A program made the translations under genes and the position numbers. A stretch of 64,000 nt of DNA from Symsagittifera roscoffensis (Eukaryota; Xenacoelomorpha; Acoela; Convolutidae), in the NCBI RefSeq assembly GCF_963678635.1, contig NC_087067.1, positions 24,807,547 to 24,871,546 on the forward strand, given 5' to 3'. Positions 9,622 to 18,155 of the stretch are shown in pieces. The notes below the pieces were generated by a model. It ran no database searches. It was not told the origin of the DNA and worked only from the letters and a program-made list of their open reading frames with translations. Position 1 is the first letter of the stretch. Each line of letters begins with the position of its first letter.

Positions 9622-12600
9622 TCAATGCTCCATTTCCTCCTCCTGTGACACTGACTCCGCACTCTCGGTTTCCGTGTCTTGTAGCACGTCATTGACTATC
9701 CTGACGCTGTTGGAAGCCGTCCTCCAACACTTCTGCTCTTCCACCCTCTGTTTACAGCAAGGTAGGGGATCCACGTTTGATTCTCTGTTTCTACAGAAGC
9801 TGTTGTGGAGACACAACGTCACGTTTCTCTCCAAATCTTCTTTCAGCATCTCTGCCTTCTCATTTCCACTACGCTCGCTCGTCCTGGAAATTCTTTTCAC
9901 AGCGGTGGTCACTGCATTCCGATGGGTCACGAAAGCTCGCTTGAAAGCTCCTGCCCCAATGTCCAGCTGATATTCACTGTACACTCTGCCATGTTTCGAC
10001 ATATGCTTTTTCGCATACTCGTACAACCATGCAGTCATGTTAGCTCTGAACCATGGCATCAATCGTTTTCTTGCCCATATCTTCTTCACTTCCATCGGAA
10101 TGTTTAGAACTTTGCACATTGTCTCAAAAAGATCTAAATCTTTTAGACAATCTAATTTCTGCAATTGTTCTCTCGTCGGTGCCTCCTGTCTATTATTTTC
10201 TCTCACATGAGCTTCCAGCCATCGTATCGCCATCATAACTCCCACTATCACTATTGTTATGGGCTGTGATGAATCTGGTAAACCCATGGAGAGCAGCTCT
10301 CCAGAGTCCCAGATCAACACCAAATTACTACGCTTGGGATACCACCAGGTCTGCAGCAAGCAGTGGCAAGGAAACTCGTCATGTGTCAACATGATGCTCC
10401 TCCAATTGCGTTTTCCTGAAGCTTCCAGCAATGGTTCCACTTCCATCATCACTCGGTGGATTTCATCATTCTCATCTACTGCATTGTAATCTGTGACAGT
10501 TGATCCTCTTTGTTTCTGTTTTTCAAAGTCACTGAAGTTCCCGCTCACATATCCCATGAACTTCTTTCCTAGTATTGACTCCAACTCCTCTTTGGTTCTC
10601 TCTGGAACTGCTGAGAACATCTTACATAGTAACTCGTAAGACTTTTCAGACATTCTCGCCAATCTCACGCACTTTGGCACTGAGAAAGCTTGATCCACGA
10701 TCGTTCTTGTACTCTTCACGTCCACAGCCACGAAATGTACAGGGTATCTGCTCTTGCACATTGGAGCCAACGTTGAACCCACCAAATATCGTGCTCCTGA
10801 TGGTCTACAATAAGTTTCGCTGTGTCTGATGTTCATCTCTGTTTCGATTGCTTCCCTCCATTTTCCTATATACTTCTGCTCAGTCTGCAGAACTCCTGGG
10901 AATACTTCTACGCTGATGGCTGTGACCATCTCATGTTTCTGTTCTAGATTCAATAGTGACTCTAAAGAACCAAACATGCTGTAGAATCCTAGTGCTGTCA
11001 CTAGATTCACATCGGTTCCTCCATGGCAATCTGCTATCAGTTCCGTTTCCGTTCTTGCTTTCATCACTACATTTCCAAACAATACTGTCAACTGCTTGTG
11101 TTGTTTTTCCAGGGTTTTCACACAGTTCAGACTTCCACAAACGTGACCCTCTAGTCCACAGACTTCCGCCAGACAGCTACCAGGTTTGACCCAGTCTTCT
11201 GGTCCCCAGCCAGGCAACTCCACTTTATCTTCTCCTTTGCTCTTAGAGGCTGTTATCATCATATTATATATGATGTTGAGGTCACGCAGGTTACAGTCCG
11301 CATTCAGTTCCCTCTGTATGTCTTGTGTCGCCCGTAATATTGAGTCAGCGTTGGGATTAGGACACCATGATGGCTTCATCAATTCCCACACTGCCATCAA
11401 GCTCGTTCTCAGTAATTCATCTGAGAATCCCAACCCAAATTCCACTCTCTTGTCGGATTTTGGTACTGAAGGTGCAGTCACCTCTTCTTCCAAGACCAAT
11501 CCCAATTTGGCCTGTGGATTGTTAACGCTCTTAGTCGTCACAATTCTGGACGTCCAGAATCTTAGTAACACCGCCTGCTCATAATCAAAGAAGCAATCGC
11601 GTATGTCTTCACTCAGGAAAGGATTGTATGCTATCCCTATAATCCCGGACACATAGCTATATAACTTCTTCTTGATCGGTCCACAGTATTCATTGGATTT
11701 CGGCAATGCTCCCATAGATTCTTTAGTGAGCCTCAACTCCTTGTTTGAGAATCTCCTGATCTCGTCTATCTTTTTCATGGGTTCCAATTCTTCAGGTTCT
11801 TTCATGTTCACCCTCATCGGTTTACTTTGCTGCAGATCCAGCATTGCTAGTAAGAACATGGCTTTCGTTCGCTCATCGCCTTCCCTCAACATTTTAACAC
11901 AAGTGTTTAATGCAGGTACTGAAATCTGCTCTATCAGGAATCGAATGAAACAGAGAGCGTCTCTCCGCTTTGCACACGCTACTGCTGCTCCCTCCTGGAC
12001 TATCAGATCCCTCAGATTCGTCATAAGGAAAACTTTTTCCTCCTTTGATCTCTTCCTTTCTTCTGAATCATATTCTTCGCGAGTCAGTCCCATCATGCAC
12101 CAGGCGAGCCTGAGTTGTAATTCTGTCCTCACGTAAGGTACTGCCACGAGAGCATGTATTCTTGGCGTAGTCCTCATTTCTTCTTCGAAATACCTCAATA
12201 CTACTGCTTTCCATGGAAGGCTCACTAACTGCTCGATCGTCTCCGCCTCTACGTCAGACGACGCCAAAGTTCCATACGCCTTCTGCATGAGGGTGGTGCC
12301 TTGCAACATCATTTCCAGATAACCCTCCATGGCTTTTTCGTCTTCCAGGGCCATTACATACCCTCTAGCCGAGTTCCGGTATTCCAACATCTCCTTGTAT
12401 CCACCGGTGGGTTCATCTATCGACACTGTCTCCGACACTGTTAGTCGGTTGTATTCCACTGGTGTCAGTTGTCCTGCAACACTTCCTTTTCCATGATTCA
12501 TGGGAGATGGTTTGAAGTCCCTCATTTTACTCTCTCCACATTGACTGAGTATTTCCATTTCTAAAGTTGCTCCAGTCAGAGTGCGGTCACTCCTTTTGGA

Positions 12601-14286
12601 TTTATAACCGGTTGAATTTATCCCCGCCATGAGAATGGGTGGCACCATCGCTATATCAGTTAATATTCTATCTGTGCCAGACAATTGATAATCACCTTGC
12701 CCCAAATCCATGACTTCCTCGACTCGTTTTCTGTTCGCTGAGTTACCAGCTTTCATCGATATTTCCGAATCCACTTTCGTCTTTCCAATCCTCCTCGGCA
12801 TCACTCTGCTGCCTAACTTCATTTTCATCGCATTGATTTTATCAATCACCATTTTCGATCGCATCGTTCCTCTCCTGGTCCTTGACAGGTACACCACCTC
12901 TCCTTCATCGTCCTGCGGTGTCATCTTGATGGGAGAATTCGCTTCACTCTCATCAGTGGCTGAGTCGATCAATAACTCACTTAGTCTCCCTTCACACTCA
13001 TCAAGCTTGTTAAGTACTTCTCTCATCAAGGGTTGATTGAGACCGGTTTTGAGAATGGACTGGGTCCCATAGCTCTGAATCACAGTCCAGACTTCTTCCA
13101 TGAACGCCACTCTGTCCAGCTTACATCCCGTCCTACTCTCGTGGTCTCGGTGATGTACTTCCCATTCTTCTTCGGGTAGCGTTCCCAAGAAAGGTACTCT
13201 GGCTGAGGCCTCTATTCTTCTCCTCCGAGGTGATTCCATGAGGATTCTCTGATCGTTATTTCTTGTATTGCCAGGAGAGCTGCTCTCCGGCAAATTCCGT
13301 TTCATTTCCATAAAGGCTGACGGAGGCTCCAGTGTCGAGGTGCCTTCATCCAGCTCCGTCGTTTCCAACGTATCCGCATTGTTTTCAAGATCACTGAAGA
13401 TGTTGAAATCCAGGCTGGATGTTCCTCCTATCGATGCCCTGTCGTCTTCCCCACCAGCTTGATCTTGTTGCATGGGTTCTTCAGTCTGACGGCCTCCACC
13501 CTGTCCGTCATCTCCTTCTGACTTGTCCCTATTCGAGTTCGATGGTCCTTGTTCGTCTTTGTCAGCTTCTTCCTGGAATCTCGGTATGAGCAATGTACCG
13601 GCCGACTTATCTTCCTCTTCTCCATGGACCACTTTGATTTCTTCACAGCCGAAGGGTGCTAGGAAAATTCTCGTCTGCAATACTCCCGCAACTTTCATCT
13701 CTTTTCTCACACTGGTCAGGATTACTGAGGCTTCAGGCAATTCAGTCCTGCCTCTCATCCTCATTGGAGCTAAGCCTAGTCCCCTCCATTCCTCATCAAA
13801 TCTTCCAGGCTTGGGAGTAGCAGCGTTGCTTATTCGCCTTCTCGTCGCTTGACTCGTGTACGCAAATCGTGTGTACTGTAACACGGCGGCATTTCTCCCC
13901 ACGAAGTACGGATCCATCGTCGCCGAGAAATTCCGTACTCTCCTTTCATTGGTTTCGAATGCTCTCAACCTAGGAGTTTGTACTACGGAGACTGCTCCGA
14001 GCAACATCCTTCTTATCAGAGGGAATTCAGGGATTGCTTCGGGTAGCTTCTTGTAATCGCCCCAGTCCTTCGTCTCTTCTCTCACCTTGTGATACGCTGC
14101 TGTGAGACGAGGCACTCTGGTCATTTCACCATTCGTTTTGTCATAGGGCCTCAGATTCCAAAGCTTTGGAAACACCTCGATGTGCCCTCTTTCTACTTCT
14201 CCCATGCGGTCACAGAAGTGATCGTCAAAATTGATGACTGTCATCTCTGGCTCCGATATTTTTGCAAATAACAGATCTTCACTCAT
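9622..14286 (-). CDS. Orphan 1554-residue protein of the giant element (last ORF)
   Basis: The frame is open from 14316. The first ATG is 14286-14284 and overlaps the upstream TGA in ATGAGTGA, the arrangement of termination-reinitiation or frameshift coupling. I recognise no domain. An N-terminal part of about 230 residues is basic and mixed. A disordered acidic/Gln-rich stretch (about 235-345) includes GDDGQGGGRQ, and long helical segments follow. Cys-rich pieces occur (GSCLAEVCGLEGHVCGSLNC; CRNRE through CC near the end). There is no signal peptide and no clear membrane anchor; the one hydrophobic run (ITIVIVGVMMAI) is short. It is therefore not an obvious Env. An unbroken frame of this length in an element of this age argues that it is functional. 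It could be a second structural or host-interaction protein. Confidence 0.8.
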   Translation of the reverse strand: MSEDLLFAKISEPEMTVINFDDHFCDRMGEVERGHIEVFPKLWNLRPYDKTNGEMTRVPRLTAAYHKVREETKDWGDYKKLPEAIPEFPLIRRMLLGAVSVVQTPRLRAFETNERRVRNFSATMDPYFVGRNAAVLQYTRFAYTSQATRRRISNAATPKPGRFDEEWRGLGLAPMRMRGRTELPEASVILTSVRKEMKVAGVLQTRIFLAPFGCEEIKVVHGEEEDKSAGTLLIPRFQEEADKDEQGPSNSNRDKSEGDDGQGGGRQTEEPMQQDQAGGEDDRASIGGTSSLDFNIFSDLENNADTLETTELDEGTSTLEPPSAFMEMKRNLPESSSPGNTRNNDQRILMESPRRRRIEASARVPFLGTLPEEEWEVHHRDHESRTGCKLDRVAFMEEVWTVIQSYGTQSILKTGLNQPLMREVLNKLDECEGRLSELLIDSATDESEANSPIKMTPQDDEGEVVYLSRTRRGTMRSKMVIDKINAMKMKLGSRVMPRRIGKTKVDSEISMKAGNSANRKRVEEVMDLGQGDYQLSGTDRILTDIAMVPPILMAGINSTGYKSKRSDRTLTGATLEMEILSQCGESKMRDFKPSPMNHGKGSVAGQLTPVEYNRLTVSETVSIDEPTGGYKEMLEYRNSARGYVMALEDEKAMEGYLEMMLQGTTLMQKAYGTLASSDVEAETIEQLVSLPWKAVVLRYFEEEMRTTPRIHALVAVPYVRTELQLRLAWCMMGLTREEYDSEERKRSKEEKVFLMTNLRDLIVQEGAAVACAKRRDALCFIRFLIEQISVPALNTCVKMLREGDERTKAMFLLAMLDLQQSKPMRVNMKEPEELEPMKKIDEIRRFSNKELRLTKESMGALPKSNEYCGPIKKKLYSYVSGIIGIAYNPFLSEDIRDCFFDYEQAVLLRFWTSRIVTTKSVNNPQAKLGLVLEEEVTAPSVPKSDKRVEFGLGFSDELLRTSLMAVWELMKPSWCPNPNADSILRATQDIQRELNADCNLRDLNIIYNMMITASKSKGEDKVELPGWGPEDWVKPGSCLAEVCGLEGHVCGSLNCVKTLEKQHKQLTVLFGNVVMKARTETELIADCHGGTDVNLVTALGFYSMFGSLESLLNLEQKHEMVTAISVEVFPGVLQTEQKYIGKWREAIETEMNIRHSETYCRPSGARYLVGSTLAPMCKSRYPVHFVAVDVKSTRTIVDQAFSVPKCVRLARMSEKSYELLCKMFSAVPERTKEELESILGKKFMGYVSGNFSDFEKQKQRGSTVTDYNAVDENDEIHRVMMEVEPLLEASGKRNWRSIMLTHDEFPCHCLLQTWWYPKRSNLVLIWDSGELLSMGLPDSSQPITIVIVGVMMAIRWLEAHVRENNRQEAPTREQLQKLDCLKDLDLFETMCKVLNIPMEVKKIWARKRLMPWFRANMTAWLYEYAKKHMSKHGRVYSEYQLDIGAGAFKRAFVTHRNAVTTAVKRISRTSERSGNEKAEMLKEDLERNVTLCLHNSFCRNRESNVDPLPCCKQRVEEQKCWRTASNSVRIVNDVLQDTETESAESVSQEEEMEH

Positions 14287-15013
14287 GAGATCGCAATGCG
14301 TGCTGCTCACACCAGTTCAGTGTACTACCGTCCACCGCCGATATGAGGTTCAGGTGCAACACCGACCTCCTATATGCTTCCACTTTAACGTCAGGGAACG
14401 CAAAGGTGACTGCTGGTCCATAGATCACTGTCACGAACTCCGTGACTCCTCTGATCAGCGCCAAGGGATCAATTCTCATAGCTAAGCTCAAATCTGTTAA
14501 CAGCGGCATGCCTCCAACATGTCGTCTAACATCTTCCTCTCTTTCAATTGTCTCGTCTTCTCCGGTTCCAAAGCGATTCTGCTGCAAGAGATATTGGATA
14601 AGAGTGTGTCTCAGGTCTCTTATTTTGATCCACGAGTCTGTGGATTTCTTCATATCCAGATTCCTCACTCTCTCTTTCATCTGCTCTGGACAACGTGCCA
14701 GTTTCATCAGTCCTCCCAAGTTTCCGTGGGTTATTGCGATCAGTGTCAGAAGTCCATCTAGTCGCAGGTTCTGTATTCCATCCGTAAGCAGTATCGCCGG
14801 TCCTTTTACAAAGCTCTCCGCTCCGAACGTCACGAACAAGGCTATTAATTCCACTATCGATACTTTCACTACTGCTTGGAGGAATTCCTTTATCAAATAG
14901 TGCGAGACTTTCGGGTAAACTTTTGCCAAGAAGGACGCGGTCCATCCGGCTCCCAACCCTTCTAGCATGCTGTCTGTCCTTTCAAATCCCTCCTGTCCTT
15001 TCACTTCCTGGGT
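14279..15013 (-). CDS. Third segment of the accessory block, in frame after UAG
   Basis: About 244 codons lie directly after the TAG at 15014-15016 in the same frame as the SGNH segment. The first ATG-like start is absent at the 5' end (the first in-frame alternative is GTG at 15004), so it would be made by readthrough, or the TAG is a mutation. The predicted protein is helical with a hydrophobic patch (VELIALFVTFGAES) and no recognised domain. It ends at TGA 14279-14281, overlapping the ATG of the 1554-residue ORF. Confidence 0.6.
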   Translation of the reverse strand, partial: TQEVKGQEGFERTDSMLEGLGAGWTASFLAKVYPKVSHYLIKEFLQAVVKVSIVELIALFVTFGAESFVKGPAILLTDGIQNLRLDGLLTLIAITHGNLGGLMKLARCPEQMKERVRNLDMKKSTDSWIKIRDLRHTLIQYLLQQNRFGTGEDETIEREEDVRRHVGGMPLLTDLSLAMRIDPLALIRGVTEFVTVIYGPAVTFAFPDVKVEAYRRSVLHLNLISAVDGSTLNWCEQHALRSHE

Positions 15014-17149
15014 CTAGAAGGTCTCCAGAGTAATCTGACACATTCTGTTCACGAACTCAGCTGTCTTTTCTCCGGCATTTTCCGCCAGGTTCACCTCCTT
15101 CAACAAGTAGGCGTGTATCTTAGTGATCATTACTGGGCCTTGCTGAAAAGCATCTGCACCCAATGCCGCTACTCTCGGATTCAGGTGTAGCCACTGGTTT
15201 GCTTCCGGCTTGGTTCTCAGCACCATCGCTTCCAGATGAGCTCTCGTCTCCAGTGAATTCTTTCTTCTCGTGTCTTCACTCGCCACTTCCATTGCTCGGA
15301 ACCACAAGTCGTTGGACATCGCCGTGATCACTCGATGGTCGTCATCTATTCCTGGTTTCAGTTTGAGTTGCCGACTGAAGTTGGACAGTTCCAACCCCAG
15401 CACTTCGTCCAACACCAACATGTGTAGCGCGTGGTCCTTGAACCCTCTCATCGCGTTTGAGATATCTGACCATACTGCAGGCAGTTCAGCCTTAAGTGGC
15501 CTCAGGTTCTCCATTTCTATCATGCGATTCGGGGCTGATATGATCACATCATATTTTCCCTCCGAAAGTGAGGCTACCATTGCATACACAAATTTCAGTC
15601 CATCCGGGAGATGTGCATATCCCGGAGACAACGCAAATACTACTCTCAACGTCACTTTATTGAATGATCCCTCCTTTGTCGCGTCTACCACTTCACCCAT
15701 CGACTCCAGGATGTCTTTTATCGCTGGCCATACTGCGTTTTCTGCTGTTGCAGGATCTCTGAGCCTGCTCAGAAAACCTCTACTGTGTAGATGGTCATTG
15801 ATGCCAGCAAACACAATCGTTATCGGGTTCATTTCTGTCTGCCTTTGTACCCCTATAGCCAATGACACTGATTGCAATAGGTCTAGGTCGTCCAGGTAAT
15901 TTGTGACGGCTGGGACCGTACCCAAGCGTGTTTCCAGGTTAGGAGGCACAAAGGTGGTGATCACCGTATCACTCACCGTTCCCTCTTCCTTCAGCACTCC
16001 TGTGTCAAAGAGTTCTGCTTCCAGCTCATCCAACCGTTCTTGGAAGACTCGATTCAACCAAGCTTGTCCTTCGACACTGTCGAAGTGGATGCCATCTGTG
16101 GTCAGTCTGGCTTGATCCATGGCTCTCAATTCATGTTCAATGTCCATGAGGATCATTCTTCCGGCATTTCGATTTGCTAGGTTTCTCAAGATGTTGTTCC
16201 ATCTCATGACTCCCTCGTTGTGCCTTCTTCCTGATGCTGTCAGGCTTCTTGCGTTCATTGGCACCGTGCAAACGGTCAGTACCGCGCAACTGAACTTCTG
16301 CCAGAGAGTAGTAAACAAACACACCATCATTGATTCCCACAGTGCTTCCTGCTCATCTGATCCTCTGGAGATATCATTAGTCCCAACTAAGATCATCACA
16401 TTGGGTATCTTCCCTGGATTCATCAGCTCCACCATGCGATATAATTGGGCAATCGTCGCGCCTCCAAAGGCCATCACCGTGGTGACCCATGAGGTCCTCA
16501 AATTCGACAGCACTCTGACTAAGCTGTCTCCCAATATCAGGTGAGATGTCCCGAGTGGTGGTTGCTGCAGGTTCACAGCCGGGCTCCAGGTAGCTCGATT
16601 GAAGCAGGCTCTCGGATCTGTCTCCGGAACTCCCGTGAAATTATACTTCAATTGATTATTCTTCTGCACGTCTATTACACGAGACACTTTCTTCGCTGGC
16701 ATCTTCCTTACTTTCCTCTCTGGGATTCTCGAGTTCCCCATGAGTGGTGTCACGTTACTCATCCCTTGTCTGATTACTGTCTGGGAGAGTTGTACTCTGC
16801 CCGTATCGTCAATCGTTCCATAGGGTGCAGTCACCCCGGAACCTGGTGCATTCTTGTTAGCGACCAATCGTCCAGCTGTCTCTATCAGTTTTCTCACTGT
16901 CTGTTCTACGACGGGATCACCCAAGGTGTCACTAGGATCCGGGATTGTTACTCGGTTCGTCTCTGCTGGAAGCCGTGTCTCCGTTGTTTGAATCATTTCT
17001 CGAGGTGTCAAGAGCTCCATCGGGGACTGCCCACGAGGAATATCCCTTGCAGGTATCACTTTCTCAATGGACGTCGTCAACGCCGCCTGTTCCGATCGCT
17101 CTTCGTATTCCTGCCTTAAGCGTTCGATCTCTTGACCCTGTTTTTTGTT
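15014..17149 (-). CDS. SGNH/GDSL-hydrolase-containing protein of the giant element
   Basis: About 711 codons follow the TGA at 17150-17152 in the same frame. They begin with a coiled-coil continuation (QGQEIERLRQEYEER) and have no early ATG. An SGNH hydrolase domain follows. It has the block I nucleophile motif ILGDSLVRVL (near 16530), a block II Gly in FGGAT, block III VGTNDIS (near 16375) and block V DGIHFD (near 16090). The Ser, Gly, Asn and Asp-His set is therefore complete. Family members are esterases, lipases or acetylhydrolases. The second half has a GIND-like echo (FAGINDHLHSRG, near 15800) without a GDS motif, perhaps a degenerate second copy. SGNH esterase domains are known in ORF1 of CR1-type LINEs, not as a usual part of LTR elements. 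Substrate unknown. Confidence 0.8.
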   Translation of the reverse strand, partial: NKKQGQEIERLRQEYEERSEQAALTTSIEKVIPARDIPRGQSPMELLTPREMIQTTETRLPAETNRVTIPDPSDTLGDPVVEQTVRKLIETAGRLVANKNAPGSGVTAPYGTIDDTGRVQLSQTVIRQGMSNVTPLMGNSRIPERKVRKMPAKKVSRVIDVQKNNQLKYNFTGVPETDPRACFNRATWSPAVNLQQPPLGTSHLILGDSLVRVLSNLRTSWVTTVMAFGGATIAQLYRMVELMNPGKIPNVMILVGTNDISRGSDEQEALWESMMVCLFTTLWQKFSCAVLTVCTVPMNARSLTASGRRHNEGVMRWNNILRNLANRNAGRMILMDIEHELRAMDQARLTTDGIHFDSVEGQAWLNRVFQERLDELEAELFDTGVLKEEGTVSDTVITTFVPPNLETRLGTVPAVTNYLDDLDLLQSVSLAIGVQRQTEMNPITIVFAGINDHLHSRGFLSRLRDPATAENAVWPAIKDILESMGEVVDATKEGSFNKVTLRVVFALSPGYAHLPDGLKFVYAMVASLSEGKYDVIISAPNRMIEMENLRPLKAELPAVWSDISNAMRGFKDHALHMLVLDEVLGLELSNFSRQLKLKPGIDDDHRVITAMSNDLWFRAMEVASEDTRRKNSLETRAHLEAMVLRTKPEANQWLHLNPRVAALGADAFQQGPVMITKIHAYLLKEVNLAENAGEKTAEFVNRMCQITLETF

Positions 17150-17755
17150 TCAGTCTTCAAACAACTTTCTCCACATGTCCCGGTCTTCCTCCATCGCCAG
17201 CATGGTCTTCGTCATATCGTCTAACTCCTTCTTCGTACTCCTCAGTTGATCGTTCATCTCGTCCAGATCTTGTATGGTTTGGTTCGTCTGAACCTTCTGT
17301 GTTACTTTCGCCCCTTTTGGTGGCACAGCTGCTCTCAGTGGTGAACCAGACGAGGTCGCCTCGCTGTTCATCTCCCGATGCATTCTCGTCAGCCCAGGTT
17401 TAGGCTTAGAGGGCATTGGCATCTCACCTGGTTGGTAAGTCCTAGAACTTCCCAACCCAGGCTCATTCGCCAAGTCACTTCCTGAGAGAGCCCCGTTTCT
17501 CCACCTCATCACTCTCATGTTCGGGCGGTCTAGTACTCCTCTTTCTCCATATACTGCCATCAACAGGACTTCCGTGGGGCGGTCCCCACGGTTGTCGTGC
17601 CCCAAGATGTTGATCAGGGCGGTCAGCAACATGACCACCTCTGGGTCCTCCAGAGCGAAGTCTCGTTCGATCAGCCGACGATAGATCGCATCTACCATCG
17701 GTCCCACATATGCCTCTGCCAGGTCCATCAATTCATCCAGGTTGAAATTGTCCAT
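17150..17755 (-). CDS. N-terminal coiled-coil segment of the accessory block
   Basis: It starts with ATG at 17755-17753 and runs 201 codons to TGA at 17150-17152. The N-terminus is helical and acidic (NFNLDELMDLAEAYVG). The middle is basic/Pro-rich. The end is a coiled coil (DEMNDQLRSTKKELDDM) that continues without phase change across the TGA into the next segment. This and the missing ATG downstream indicate one protein of about 910 residues. Either the TGA is leaky or it is a recent mutation. It lies 400 bp downstream of gag-pol, where env genes usually sit, so a spliced or internally initiated mRNA is likely. Confidence 0.7.
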   Translation of the reverse strand: MDNFNLDELMDLAEAYVGPMVDAIYRRLIERDFALEDPEVVMLLTALINILGHDNRGDRPTEVLLMAVYGERGVLDRPNMRVMRWRNGALSGSDLANEPGLGSSRTYQPGEMPMPSKPKPGLTRMHREMNSEATSSGSPLRAAVPPKGAKVTQKVQTNQTIQDLDEMNDQLRSTKKELDDMTKTMLAMEEDRDMWRKLFED

Positions 17756-18155
17756 ACTGTTCTTTCCAAGTTTGATTTGATTTCGATTTCAAGTTTTGAC
17801 TCAAGTGAGCAATTAAATGATCAATCAGGATCTAGAAAAGGAATCACGACTGTCACACTTGTCAGTTTCACCTTAACATATATCGTTAAAATTTGCTTAA
17901 AACAGTTCAGATAAAAAGATATTTATCCTAAAATTTATTAAAATCAATTCGTTTCTAAAATTTTGGAATTCGACCTAAGATTGGACAGTCCAAACTTTGG
18001 ATCTATTCCCAAGATCGTCATTTAGTTGTTCATGGTCACTAACGCTTACTTACCCATGATCTTAATAACCTAACACATAACATAACATAACATAACACAC
18101 ATATCACATATTACCTGCAACTTGGTCTTTGGCCTAACACTCTTTCGCACATCAC
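17756..18155 (-). other. Spacer between gag-pol and the accessory block, with an (ATAAC)n run
   Basis: It is A+T-rich and non-coding. A short ATAAC tandem repeat lies at about 18068-18100 (CATAACATAACATAACATAAC-like), with TATCACATATTACC beside it. This is where a splice acceptor or internal promoter for the accessory mRNA would be expected; none stands out. Confidence 0.6.

Noticed and set aside
9593..9970. Plus-strand ORFs opposite the giant element's genes as antisense genes
   Set aside because: They are scattered shadows of long minus-strand frames, with no splice signals and no second copy to test conservation.
14279..17755. Stop-codon reassignment in the organism
   Set aside because: SRP72 and the 3200-codon gag-pol end normally and have no internal stops, and all three stop codons terminate genes here.
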